The position numbers were made by a program, and so were the translations under genes. This document shows, piece by piece, positions 33,901 through 41,616 of a DNA stretch of 64,000 nt (within the stretch, counting starts at the first letter, position 1; each line of letters begins with the position of its first letter). Below the pieces are notes generated by a model, which saw nothing but the letters and a program-made list of their open reading frames with translations, had not been told where the DNA came from and ran no database searches. Origin of the DNA: Alcanivorax sp. S6407 (GTDB lineage Bacteria > Pseudomonadota > Gammaproteobacteria > Pseudomonadales > Alcanivoracaceae); NCBI RefSeq assembly GCF_023016115.1, contig NZ_JALKBH010000002.1, positions 644,624 through 708,623 on the forward strand. Direction: 5' to 3'.

Positions 33901-34527
33901 CTATCGGGTACCAAAGATCTTGTCACCGGCATCACCCAGACCGGGAATGATATAACCATCATCGTTCAGGCCCTGATCCACCGAGGCGGTGTAGATATCC
34001 ACGTCTGGATGTTCGGCACGGACTTTTTCGATCCCTTCAGGAGCGGCCACCAGCACCAGGGCACGAATCTGCTGGCAACCCGCTTTCTTGAGCATGTCGA
34101 TACAGGCGACCAACGAGCCCCCGGTAGCCAGCATGGGATCGATGACCAGCGCAAGACGCTCGTCGATATCGTGGGCCAACTTCTCGAAATAGGCGACCGG
34201 CTCCAGAGTTTCCTCATCACGGTATACCCCGACCACGCTGACCTTGGCACTGGGGATCAGCTCCAGCACCCCGTCCAGCATGCCAAGGCCGGCACGCAGG
34301 ATCGGCACCACCGTCACCTTTTTTCCCTTGATACGCTGCGCGGGGGCGGGGCCCATCCAGGTATCGACCTGATAATCCTCCAGTTCCAGATCGCCGGTGG
34401 CCTCATAGGTAAGCAGGCTGCCGATCTCCGAGGTCAGCTGGCGAAAGCTGCGGGTGCTCAGGCTTTGCTGACGCAACAGGCCGAGCTTGTGTTTGATCAG
34501 CGGGTGACGGACTTCGTGCACGGACAT
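33901..34527 (-). CDS. upp: Uracil phosphoribosyltransferase
   Basis: 208 aa, the standard length. Makes UMP from uracil and PRPP in pyrimidine salvage. The PRPP-binding loop DPMLATGGS is at about residues 130-138. The N-terminal [12 protein letters not shown] and the C-terminal uracil-binding segment with [16 protein letters not shown] are both present. First gene of upp-uraA. Its start faces the divergent small gene at 34646 across about 120 bp. Confidence 0.96.
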   Translation of the reverse strand: MSVHEVRHPLIKHKLGLLRQQSLSTRSFRQLTSEIGSLLTYEATGDLELEDYQVDTWMGPAPAQRIKGKKVTVVPILRAGLGMLDGVLELIPSAKVSVVGVYRDEETLEPVAYFEKLAHDIDERLALVIDPMLATGGSLVACIDMLKKAGCQQIRALVLVAAPEGIEKVRAEHPDVDIYTASVDQGLNDDGYIIPGLGDAGDKIFGTR

Positions 34528-34645
34528 GAGGCGTCTCCTGGGGCGAGAGTCGAATGGGCTACCGCCCCATTGTGCCCGTTACCATCGAAATGTCACCGGT
34601 TAGCCGCTTCCACTGTTCACTTGCTGACGGGGGTGCTACCTTCAG

Positions 34646-34855
34646 ATGAAAGAACAACAAGGAAAGAGCGTGACCAAATCCCTTGCCGAGTCGAGCCGAA
34701 AAGAGTTTGTATATGAGTGTGCCAGCCGCGCACTGGCAGCGAGCTTTTCAAACCCCGCATCGAAGCCATCCATCGCCAGCATGGTTCGCGACGCTGACAA
34801 GCTGTGGGAAGAACTTCAGGAATGGGAAACCCTTCGACAGGAGTCACAATTATGA
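34646..34855 (+). CDS. Small hypothetical protein coupled to a rhodanese gene
   Basis: 69 codons from ATG 34646, or 61 from GTG 34670, which has the better RBS (AAGGAAAG, 4-5 bp upstream). Soluble, no membrane segment, no known motif; the C-terminal half (MVRDADKLWEELQEWE) is probably helical. It ends by a TGA/ATG overlap with the rhodanese start, the main argument that it is translated. Function unknown. Confidence 0.55.
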   Translation: MKEQQGKSVTKSLAESSRKEFVYECASRALAASFSNPASKPSIASMVRDADKLWEELQEWETLRQESQL

Positions 34856-35220
34856 AAGCACTGATCACCGCTGCGGCCTTGCTGCTCGCCACCCTCAGCA
34901 CCCCGCTGTGGGCCGCTGACAGCATCTCCGTAGAGCAACTGAAGCAGGAAATGGCGGCAGAGAAGAGCCCCATCATCATTGATGTCCGTGACGAAGATGA
35001 ATATCTGGCCGGCCATATCCCTGGCGCCATCATGGTCCCGGCCAAGAATATCGAGCACCACCTGGATATGCTGCAGCAGTACAAGAAAGACGAAATCGTG
35101 CTGTATTGTATGTCTGGTCGCCGCGCCAGTGCTGCCGCCACCGCCCTGGAAGGGGCCGGTTTCAAGAATGTACGGCTCCTGGAAGGCAACTACCCGGGTT
35201 GGCAGGCCGCCCAGGAATGA
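34852..35220 (+). CDS. Periplasmic single-domain rhodanese-like protein
   Basis: 122 aa from the ATG at 34852 (RBS AGGAG 8 bp upstream). Signal peptide residues 1-22 (ending PLWAAD). One rhodanese domain: IIIDVRDEDEYLAGHIPGA, with catalytic C86 in the loop YCMSGRRAS. Expected to move sulfane sulfur in the periplasm; the physiological substrate is unknown. It overlaps the upstream small gene by 4 bp. The region to ppa (about 170 bp) has no clear terminator. Confidence 0.86.
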   Translation: MKALITAAALLLATLSTPLWAADSISVEQLKQEMAAEKSPIIIDVRDEDEYLAGHIPGAIMVPAKNIEHHLDMLQQYKKDEIVLYCMSGRRASAAATALEGAGFKNVRLLEGNYPGWQAAQE

Positions 35221-35348
35221 TCACATAACTGCATAAAAAGCTGCAAAAGGGGTGCTCGGCAGGGCGCCCCTATCCTCCAGAATAAGCTTATTCCGATTCC
35301 TTAAGCCCCTTCGACCTTCGCCCATTAGCCGCGAGGCCCTGCCGTTGC

Positions 35349-35354
35349 TATAAT
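35349..35354 (+). promoter_or_regulatory. Probable -10 box of ppa
   Basis: TATAAT, a perfect sigma-70 -10 hexamer, 38 bp before the ppa start codon. The best -35 at 18 bp spacing (TTAGCC, 35325-35330) is weak. Supports a dedicated promoter for ppa. Confidence 0.6.
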
Positions 35355-35391
35355 CCGCGCCCACCACCAACCCTGTTGAGAAGGACAGACC

Positions 35392-35922
35392 ATGGATTTT
35401 GATAAGGTTCCCGCCGGGAAAGACGTCCCTAACGATATCTACGTGGCCATCGAGATCCCGGCCAATGCCAGCCCGATCAAGTACGAGATCGACAAGGACA
35501 GCCACGCCATCTTCGTGGACCGCTTCATGGCGACCCCCATGTTCTATCCGGCCAACTACGGCTACATCCCCAACACCTTGTCCGAAGACGGCGACCCGCT
35601 GGACGTACTGGTAGTGACCCCCTACCCGGTGGTTCCCGGTTCCGTGATCCGCTGTCGTCCGGTGGGCATCCTGAACATGACCGACGAAGCCGGTAAGGAC
35701 GCCAAGCTGGTTGCCGTTCCGCACAGCAAGCTGACCAAGTCCTACGACAACGTGCAGGACATCAACGACCTGCCCGAGCTGCTGCTGGCCCAGATCAAGC
35801 ACTTCTTCGAGAACTACAAGGATCTCGAAGCAGGCAAATGGGTGAAGGTCGATGGTTGGGACGGCGTTGAAGCCGCCAAGGCCGAGATCCTGAAGTCTGT
35901 TGCTGCTTTCGAAAACAAGTAA
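35392..35922 (+). CDS. ppa: Inorganic pyrophosphatase (family I)
   Basis: 176 aa, typical for the hexameric bacterial enzyme. Hydrolyses PPi to phosphate, pulling biosynthetic reactions forward. The signature [10 protein letters not shown] (metal-binding aspartates) is at about residues 63-72, with the upstream ANYGYIPNT and KYEIDKD segments. RBS GAAGGA lies 9 bp before the ATG. Monocistronic, with a clear -10 upstream and a terminator downstream. A PPi-using phosphofructokinase occurs 4 kb away, so PPi has two competing uses in this cell. Confidence 0.96.
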   Translation: MDFDKVPAGKDVPNDIYVAIEIPANASPIKYEIDKDSHAIFVDRFMATPMFYPANYGYIPNTLSEDGDPLDVLVVTPYPVVPGSVIRCRPVGILNMTDEAGKDAKLVAVPHSKLTKSYDNVQDINDLPELLLAQIKHFFENYKDLEAGKWVKVDGWDGVEAAKAEILKSVAAFENK

Positions 35923-35958
35923 CACTTCAGCCAACTGGCAAATTATTGCCAGTCAATA

Positions 35959-35996
35959 AAAAGGCCGCGCCCGGCATCGGGTGCGGCCTTTTTTTG
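35959..35996. terminator. Intrinsic terminator after ppa
   Basis: GC-rich stem AAAAAGGCCGCGCCCG / CGGGTGCGGCCTTTTT (one mismatch) with T-run on the plus strand and A-run upstream; may act on both strands. Confidence 0.9.
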
Positions 35997-36010
35997 TTGG
36001 CATGGGCAGG

Positions 36011-36066
36011 CGAGTTTCGAGTTTCGAGTTTCGAGTTTCGAGTTTCGAGTTTCGAGTTTCGAGTTT
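36011..36066. repeat. Tandem heptamer repeat (CGAGTTT) x 8
   Basis: Eight exact head-to-tail copies of the 7-mer CGAGTTT between ppa and the AraC-type gene. Degenerate inverse copies (CGAAACTCGTCACTCGC) follow at 36121-36138, so the tract forms one arm of an inverted element. The same heptamer appears, less regularly, in the centres of the family A repeats. Confidence 0.95.
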
Positions 36067-36147
36067 CGAAAAGCAAAATCCAAAGCACCTCTCTACGGAA
36101 GGATTTTGATCTTCGCAACTCGAAACTCGTCACTCGCTTCTGCAGTG

Positions 36148-37221
36148 CTAATGCTGCTCCCGATACCCCTTGGGCGTCAGGCCGCTCCAGCGTTTGAAGG
36201 CCTTGGAGAAATTGGCCACATCGCTGTAACCCAGGGAATAAGCCACTTCGCTAATGCTGTTTTCCGGTTTGCCCAGCAATCGTTGCGCCTGCCGATAGCG
36301 CTCCTCATCCTGCAGCTGCCGATAGCTCAAGCCCGCCTGCTGCAAATGTCGCTTCAAGGTACGTGCCGATACCGCCAGTTTGTCGGCCATGGCTTCCAGG
36401 GAGGGCAAGGGCGCGGGGTGATCCTGCAGGGCAGAACGAATGCGCTCTGCCATGACCCCCTCTTCTTCCGTGCGCCATTGGCGAAATTGCATTTCGCATT
36501 GCTCACGGGCAATGGCAGCCACCTGCGGATCCGCCAGCCTTGGCCTTGCCGCCAGGGCCGATGCAGGAAACACCAGCGCATCCTCCGCCTGATCAAACAG
36601 AACGGTCACTCCCACATCATGCTGCAAGGCATCCATGTAGTTTGGTGCCGCACCCTGACGGTGAATCTCCACGCCCTCCGGCAGCGACTCCAGCAACTGC
36701 TCGACCATGAACGCCAGCCCCACCAACATGGCCTCAATCACGAAATCATGGGCCACCCCAAGCGGCACCGTGCTACGCAGCTTGAGGTGGGCCATCTCGC
36801 CATGACGGACCTGATCGATCTGTAGAAACGGGGCTCGCAGTCCCAGAAAGCGGCACGCCGCTTCCAGCGCATCCTGGGCACTGGCACTGGACAGCGCCAG
36901 CAGACCAACAGGTCCGTGCAGGGTAATACTCATGGCCCGGGCATAGCGAAAGCCCAGCCCGCGATCACCCACCATGGCGACACCACGCTCCGCCACCGTT
37001 TGCGCCAGCGACATGGACACCCGCCGGTCTGGTGCCAACAGCTCATCCCGACTGACACCCAGCCCCTCCAGCAGGGCCGGAGCATCCAGCTCCAGATTCA
37101 CCAGCAGATCATAAAGCAGCACCACGTAGATGCCCGGCACACCGGCATTTCCCCAGGGACGGCCCGAACTCACCATTTGTTGGCCCTCCACGACAAGACC
37201 ATTGACTGCATGACATCGCAT
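36148..37221 (-). CDS. AraC-family transcriptional regulator with Arabinose_bd-type N-domain
   Basis: 357 aa from the first ATG, or 342 from the ATG at 37176, where homology (VPGIYVVLLYDLL) begins soon after. The N-terminal about 190 residues resemble the ligand domain of OruR/ArgR-like AraC regulators (PF12625 type). The C-terminal double helix-turn-helix spans about 255-355, with SARTLKRHLQQAGLSYRQL and the family signature ISEVAYSLGYSDVANFSKAFKRWSG. It is divergent from the PF10118 gene at 37541, its likely target. The two are separated by an unusual structured element. Confidence 0.88.
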   Translation of the reverse strand: MRCHAVNGLVVEGQQMVSSGRPWGNAGVPGIYVVLLYDLLVNLELDAPALLEGLGVSRDELLAPDRRVSMSLAQTVAERGVAMVGDRGLGFRYARAMSITLHGPVGLLALSSASAQDALEAACRFLGLRAPFLQIDQVRHGEMAHLKLRSTVPLGVAHDFVIEAMLVGLAFMVEQLLESLPEGVEIHRQGAAPNYMDALQHDVGVTVLFDQAEDALVFPASALAARPRLADPQVAAIAREQCEMQFRQWRTEEEGVMAERIRSALQDHPAPLPSLEAMADKLAVSARTLKRHLQQAGLSYRQLQDEERYRQAQRLLGKPENSISEVAYSLGYSDVANFSKAFKRWSGLTPKGYREQH

Positions 37222-37230
37222 AGTAGCTCA

Positions 37231-37495
37231 GGAGCCTCTAAATGACTCCTTGCGTGCTCAGTCTTTCAGGCTGGCTCGCAATCTAGGCGCATTTTTGAAG
37301 GCATGCTGGTTGCCTGTCGAGAAAGTGCAACAACGAGTGCGGGCCAGCCTGGAAGACCCGGAGGGCGAGACCTGAAGCGCACATCTGCTGCGTCTTGCCT
37401 CTCGGAAAGGACACCACCCTGACCAGCGAGACAAGACACAACAGCTGAACGCTTCAGGTCACGCTGAGTACACAAGGAGTCATTTAGAGGCTCCT
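37231..37495. mobile_element. 265-bp multi-armed palindromic element (MITE-like), non-coding
   Basis: Outer inverted ends of 31 bp: GGAGCCTCTAAATGACTCCT... (37231-37261) with its inverse (37465-37495), the first 22 bases matching almost perfectly. Inside are further inverted pairs: CAGGCTGGCTCGCA (37268-37281) with TGCGGGCCAGCCTG (37338-37351); GACCTGAAGCG (37369-37379) with CGCTTCAGGTC (37450-37460); and GTCTTG..CTCTCG (about 37394-37407) with CGAGACAAGAC (37429-37439). No reading frame of note and no clear target-site duplication. It could be a miniature transposable element or a structured RNA. Confidence 0.65.
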
Positions 37496-37540
37496 CGCAT
37501 TGAGCAATGTCATCAACGGCATATTGCCCGGAGTTTAAAA

Positions 37541-38404
37541 ATGAAGCTTTCTCTGGTGAAGAAGAACAACCATCCCTCAGTACCGATCACGCCCCGCCGC
37601 ATGGGCTTTTCTTTCGACGGTATCGAGCATGATGATTACTGGTTCGATAATGACCCGGTACTCACGCACCTTTTGAATATCCTCTCTCTGACCTTCCCGG
37701 ACGGAGAACGCTTCTTTGTGGATTCCGTACGCGCCCTGCGCGATCAGGTGGACGATAAGGAACGACAAAAGGATATTTCCGGCTTTATCGGCCAGGAAGC
37801 CATGCATTCCCTGGAACATCAGGCCTTCAACGACCTGATCGCCGACGGCAAATACGATGACATCGTCAATCAGGCTCTTGCGGTCACCAACAAACTGCTG
37901 GCCGGCGCTCGCAAGCACATGAGCAAACGTCAGCAACTGGCCGCCACCGCAGGCCTGGAGCATTTCACCGCCATCCTCGCCGACGCCATCCTGCGCCGCC
38001 CGGACATGGTCAAGAAGATGGATCCGGCGGTTCGCGATCTGTGGGTATGGCATGCCATCGAAGAAACCGAGCACAAGGCGGTGGCCTACGATCTTTACAA
38101 GGACGTAAGCGGCAACTATCTGGAGCGCCAGCGACTGTTCCTGTCCAGCACCGCCTACCTGATCGGCTTCTCCAGCTACTTCACCTGGCAGATGCTCAAG
38201 CGCGACAACGTGCACAAGAAGCCTCTGACCCTGGCCAAAGGCCTGTGGAAAGGCTTTGGCTACAGAGGCGTCATCAGCAGCATCATCCCCGCCTGGTTCA
38301 CCTACCTGAAACCCGGCTTCCACCCCTGGGACGATGACAACAGTGCGCTGATCGAAGAATGGCGCAATACGCTTCCGAAGCCGAAGGGGAAGAACGCGGC
38401 GTGA
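37541..38404 (+). CDS. PF10118-type predicted metal-dependent hydrolase
   Basis: 287 aa. Matches the family annotated as predicted metal-dependent hydrolases (PF10118). Two Glu/His motifs typical of a helical di-metal site are visible: GQEAMHSLEHQAF around residue 85, and WHAIEETEHKAVAYD around 170. The fold is probably ferritin-like. The substrate is unknown; such genes are common in hydrocarbon-degrading marine bacteria, often next to AraC-type regulators, as here. The upstream region is filled by the multi-armed element, so its promoter must lie within or just after that element. Confidence 0.8.
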   Translation: MKLSLVKKNNHPSVPITPRRMGFSFDGIEHDDYWFDNDPVLTHLLNILSLTFPDGERFFVDSVRALRDQVDDKERQKDISGFIGQEAMHSLEHQAFNDLIADGKYDDIVNQALAVTNKLLAGARKHMSKRQQLAATAGLEHFTAILADAILRRPDMVKKMDPAVRDLWVWHAIEETEHKAVAYDLYKDVSGNYLERQRLFLSSTAYLIGFSSYFTWQMLKRDNVHKKPLTLAKGLWKGFGYRGVISSIIPAWFTYLKPGFHPWDDDNSALIEEWRNTLPKPKGKNAA

Positions 38405-38408
38405 GCTT

Positions 38409-38570
38409 AGTGAACAGTTAACAGTGAATAGTGAACAGCGTCGCGGGCCAGGTCTTTCAGGGTCTTAAACGCAAGAGGCCGCGCCCAAAGGTTGGGCGCG
38501 GCCTCTTGCGTTGAAAAACAGTAAAGCGTTCCTCGCGCAACTGTTAACTATTCACTGTTAACTGTTCACT
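38409..38570. repeat. Repeat family D: 30-bp inverted arms of AGTGAACAGTTAACAGTGAA type
   Basis: The left arm (38409-38438) and the inverse right arm (38541-38570) match at 29 of 30 bases. Each arm is built of near-tandem 7-8-mers (GTGAACA, GTTAACA, GTGAATA). They enclose the 20-bp-stem hairpin at 38468-38512. Related arms occur around accC-prmA and around the coq7-speD gap. Confidence 0.9.
38468..38512. terminator. Strong hairpin between PF10118 gene and DUF2333 gene
   Basis: Perfect 20-bp stem AACGCAAGAGGCCGCGCCCA and its inverse with a 5-nt loop. It lies between convergent genes, so it probably ends both transcripts, although the T-run after the stem is poor. Confidence 0.75.
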
Positions 38571-38577
38571 GCCTTTA

Positions 38578-39585
38578 TCACCCTTCCACTAAAAGCTTGC
38601 GCAGATCAATCAGCGCCGCGTTGGCACGGGATACATAGTTGGCCATCACCAGAGAATGGTTGGCCAGCATGCCGAAGCCGTCACCGTTGAGGATCATCGG
38701 GCTCCACACGGTTTCCTGGGTGGCTTCCAGTTCACGGACCATCTGGCGGAAGCTGACGGTGGCGTTTTTCTTGCGCAGCACTTCAGCAAAATCCACTTCG
38801 GCGGCGCGCATCAGCTGTGCCAGCGCCCAGGTGGCACCACGGGCTTCATAGAAGGCATCGTCGATTTTCAGCCAGGGGGTTTTGACAAACGCTTCGTCTT
38901 CCGTGGCCTTGGCAACAGCAAGGGCGCCGTCCTTGTCCACATTCAGCTGGCTGCGCCCGACACTCTGGCTCAACTTGAGACTCAGTGAACCAAGACGGTT
39001 CTGCACTTCATTGAGCCAGTAGTTCAGGTTATCGGCACGGGCATAGAATTGGCCATCGTTCTCATTGGCGTCCGTGAGCCGGTCCAGATAGCGTTGCAGG
39101 GCCTGAATGCCGCGACGGTATTCGCTTTCGGTCGCGGGCATGGCCCAGCTCTTGGCATCAAAGTTGAACTGGGGCTCGGCAATGGCCAGATCCTTGTCTT
39201 CCTGACTCTGGGACTGGGAACGACTCATGTCCCGACGCAGCACCCGACTGAAATCGCGCACCTGAACCAGCACGCCGTACTCCCAGTTCGGCATGTTATC
39301 CAGCCACAACCGGTGCGGGAGAACATCGTTGCTGAGATAGCCACCGGGTTTATCCAGCAGGGTGTTGGCCACAAAAATCAGCTCCCGAGCAGTCGTTTCA
39401 CCGACTACCGCACCCGGCTTTGCCGTCACCGGGCGCAGATCCGGTTCCTGACTCCAGTACCAGCTGAACAGCATGTCCACCAGCAGCAGCAAACCCAACA
39501 ACCAGAGAAAGCCTTTCCAGACACGGTTGTTGCGCGGATCCAGCATGGCGTCCCCGACCCGTTCGCTGAATTTATCGTTTGTCAT
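38578..39585 (-). CDS. DUF2333 family membrane-anchored protein
   Basis: 335 aa from the ATG at 39585 (RBS GGGAG). One transmembrane helix at about residues 26-45 (FLWLLGLLLLVDMLFSWYW), then a mostly helical extracytoplasmic domain of about 290 residues. The DUF2333 family is found in Pseudomonas and relatives and has no assigned function. Conserved-looking segments include LPHRLWLDNMPNWEYGVLVQ. No catalytic residues can be named. It is separate from the sensor-kinase operon downstream of which it lies on the same strand (28-bp gap), so read-through is possible. Confidence 0.82.
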   Translation of the reverse strand: MTNDKFSERVGDAMLDPRNNRVWKGFLWLLGLLLLVDMLFSWYWSQEPDLRPVTAKPGAVVGETTARELIFVANTLLDKPGGYLSNDVLPHRLWLDNMPNWEYGVLVQVRDFSRVLRRDMSRSQSQSQEDKDLAIAEPQFNFDAKSWAMPATESEYRRGIQALQRYLDRLTDANENDGQFYARADNLNYWLNEVQNRLGSLSLKLSQSVGRSQLNVDKDGALAVAKATEDEAFVKTPWLKIDDAFYEARGATWALAQLMRAAEVDFAEVLRKKNATVSFRQMVRELEATQETVWSPMILNGDGFGMLANHSLVMANYVSRANAALIDLRKLLVEG

Positions 39586-39613
39586 GATCACTCCCAAGAT
39601 CGACGAACCGCAA

Positions 39614-40954
39614 CTATAACCCAGGCTCCTGGGTTGCGGCAGGGAGTACCACGATAGCAGCTGCAGGCGACTGCGCACACCGTTTGCGATAGCTCAGGCT
39701 CCCGCCATACAGAGACAGCAGCCCATTGACGATAGAAAGCCCGAGACCCGCCCCGTCGGCATCGGAATGGCCGCGACTGAAGCGCTCCCCGAATCGCTGC
39801 CACTGCTCCTCGTCGAGGCCTTCACCACTGTCAGTGACTTCGATAATCACCTGCTTGTCCTGCAGCTCTGCATTCAGACAAATCACGCCGGGCGCAGCGT
39901 AACGACAGGCATTATCCACCAGGTTGCGCAACACCAGCTGCAATGCCTCTTCCGGAATCTTCGCCCACAGGGAGGTTTCCAGCGCCAGTTCCAGCTGTTG
40001 CTGGAAGCGATCTCCCAATGGCACAAGTGACGCCAGCGTATCTCTTGCCACCCGCAGAATGTCTGCACGGGCACCGTGTTCCGGTGTGCCGTGGGCGGGA
40101 TCCAGCCGGGCCAGTGTCAGCAGCTGTTCCAGCATGCGCTCGGCGCGCCCCACTGCTTCCTGAAGTTTTTGCAGGGACTCCTCGCGTTGCCGGGGATCGG
40201 ACAGTGAACGGGCATTGTCCGCATGCAGTTGCAGCACCATCAACAGGGTTCTCAGTTCATGGGCGGCATCTGCGGTGAAGCGCTTCTCCCGGTCAATCCC
40301 GGCCTTGAGACGCAACAGCAATGCATTGATGGCGTCCTTTACCGGTTCCAGTTCCCGCACCTTCCTGCCATCGGTGAGCGGACTGAGGTTATCCGGGGAG
40401 CGGCGACTCACCGAACGGACCAGATCCGAAAGCGGCGAAAGCCCCAGACGGATCGCCAGCCATACCAGCATGATCACAAATGGCACACTGATCAGATAAG
40501 GCACCAGCAAGGAACCAGCCACATTCTTGACCATGGAATGGCGCGCATAATCACTCTCAGCCAGAATCAGCCAGCGCTCATTGGACAACGGCAGGGAATA
40601 GGCATGCCAACCTTTGATTTCTGCATAGAAGGGCTTGTCGTCCAACGCTACCAGGGGGGTTTCCGGATACCCCTCACTGGCAGACACCAGTTCGCCGTTC
40701 TGCCACAGCTGGTAAATGAAATAACGCAGGTAACGGGATTCCTGATTGTCCAGCGCCGACAATGAGGCTTCTGGAGGGTGGCCGTCCTGCCAGAAACCGG
40801 CCAGCAGATGCGCGCTCTGTACCAGCTCCGCGTCGTATTGTTCATCCAGCTCATGGTAGATGGTGCGGTAGGTGAGAAACGCCAACAGCAGCCCACCGCC
40901 AATGATCACCATCAATATCGTGGCAATCAGGAAGCGACGAATGGAAAATCGCAT
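39614..40954 (-). CDS. QseC-like sensor histidine kinase
   Basis: 446 aa. Two transmembrane helices (about 10-30 and 150-170) enclose a periplasmic sensor of about 120 residues. Then a HAMP-like linker, HisKA with H232 (DAAHELRTLLMVLQLH) and the ATPase domain with NLVDNACRYA, DSGEGLDEE and GAGLGLSIV. All motifs look intact. The layout and partner regulator place it in the QseC/PmrB class. It begins at the stop of the response-regulator gene (TAATG). As last gene of the thioredoxin-DUF4266-DUF3570-ApbE operon it probably senses a metal or redox cue; that is inference. Confidence 0.9.
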   Translation of the reverse strand: MRFSIRRFLIATILMVIIGGGLLLAFLTYRTIYHELDEQYDAELVQSAHLLAGFWQDGHPPEASLSALDNQESRYLRYFIYQLWQNGELVSASEGYPETPLVALDDKPFYAEIKGWHAYSLPLSNERWLILAESDYARHSMVKNVAGSLLVPYLISVPFVIMLVWLAIRLGLSPLSDLVRSVSRRSPDNLSPLTDGRKVRELEPVKDAINALLLRLKAGIDREKRFTADAAHELRTLLMVLQLHADNARSLSDPRQREESLQKLQEAVGRAERMLEQLLTLARLDPAHGTPEHGARADILRVARDTLASLVPLGDRFQQQLELALETSLWAKIPEEALQLVLRNLVDNACRYAAPGVICLNAELQDKQVIIEVTDSGEGLDEEQWQRFGERFSRGHSDADGAGLGLSIVNGLLSLYGGSLSYRKRCAQSPAAAIVVLPAATQEPGL

Positions 40955-41616
40955 TACGCATCCCCGCTGAGGCTGTAACCGACACCGCGCACGGTGCGAA
41001 TCAGATGGCTGCCGAGTTTTTTACGCAAATGATGGATGTGAACTTCCAGCGCGTTGCTTTCCACATCCTCATTCCAGCCATACAAACCCTGCTCCAGCTG
41101 GTCACGGGTAAGCACGCGGCCACGATGACGAACCAGCTGTAGCAGCACACTCATTTCCCGCCGCGAGAGACTGACCGGCTCGCCACTGCGGGTCACCGTA
41201 AAACGCTCCGGATCGATCTCCAGTTCCCCCACGTTAAGGACCTCGCTGCCCGGGGCTTCACGACGACGCAAGCGGGCACGAATACGGGCGATCAATTCGA
41301 TGGCGGAAAAGGGTTTGACCAGATAATCATCAGCACCACTATCGAGGCCACTGATACGGTCATCCAGCGCATCACGGGCGCTGATAATAATGACGGGAAT
41401 CTGCTTGTCCTGCTGGCGCAGGGTGCGCAATGCTGCCATACCATCCAGGCCCGGCAGGCCCAGATCCAGCAGCACCAGTTCAAATCCGCCGGTTTCCAGG
41501 GCCGGCATGACCAGATCGCCCCGATCGATATGATCCACGGTATAGCCTTCAGCGCGCAGCGCACGCTGCAGGCCATCCGCCAGCAACTTGTCATCCTCAA
41601 CCAGTAACAGGCGCAT
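40954..41616 (-). CDS. OmpR/PhoB-type response regulator (QseB/PmrA subclass)
   Basis: 220 aa from the ATG at 41616; a longer open frame upstream lies inside apbE. Receiver domain with acidic E7-D8-D9, phospho-acceptor D51 (VLLDLGLPG) and K in YLVKPFS. Winged-helix DNA-binding domain about 125-218 (LSRREMSVLLQLVRHRGRVLTRDQL). Similar to QseB/PmrA. The start lies 20 bp inside the end of apbE and the stop touches the kinase start, so the three are coupled. Candidate sites CTTAAA-N5-CTTAAG lie in the operon's own promoter region (44564-44580). Confidence 0.92.
   Translation of the reverse strand: MRLLLVEDDKLLADGLQRALRAEGYTVDHIDRGDLVMPALETGGFELVLLDLGLPGLDGMAALRTLRQQDKQIPVIIISARDALDDRISGLDSGADDYLVKPFSAIELIARIRARLRRREAPGSEVLNVGELEIDPERFTVTRSGEPVSLSRREMSVLLQLVRHRGRVLTRDQLEQGLYGWNEDVESNALEVHIHHLRKKLGSHLIRTVRGVGYSLSGDA

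Noticed and set aside
36011-36066. CRISPR-like array
   Set aside because: Contiguous 7-bp units without spacers; a tandem repeat, not a CRISPR.
37231-37495. Degraded insertion sequence with transposase
   Set aside because: No frame longer than a few dozen codons and no transposase motif; kept only as a MITE-like or structured element.
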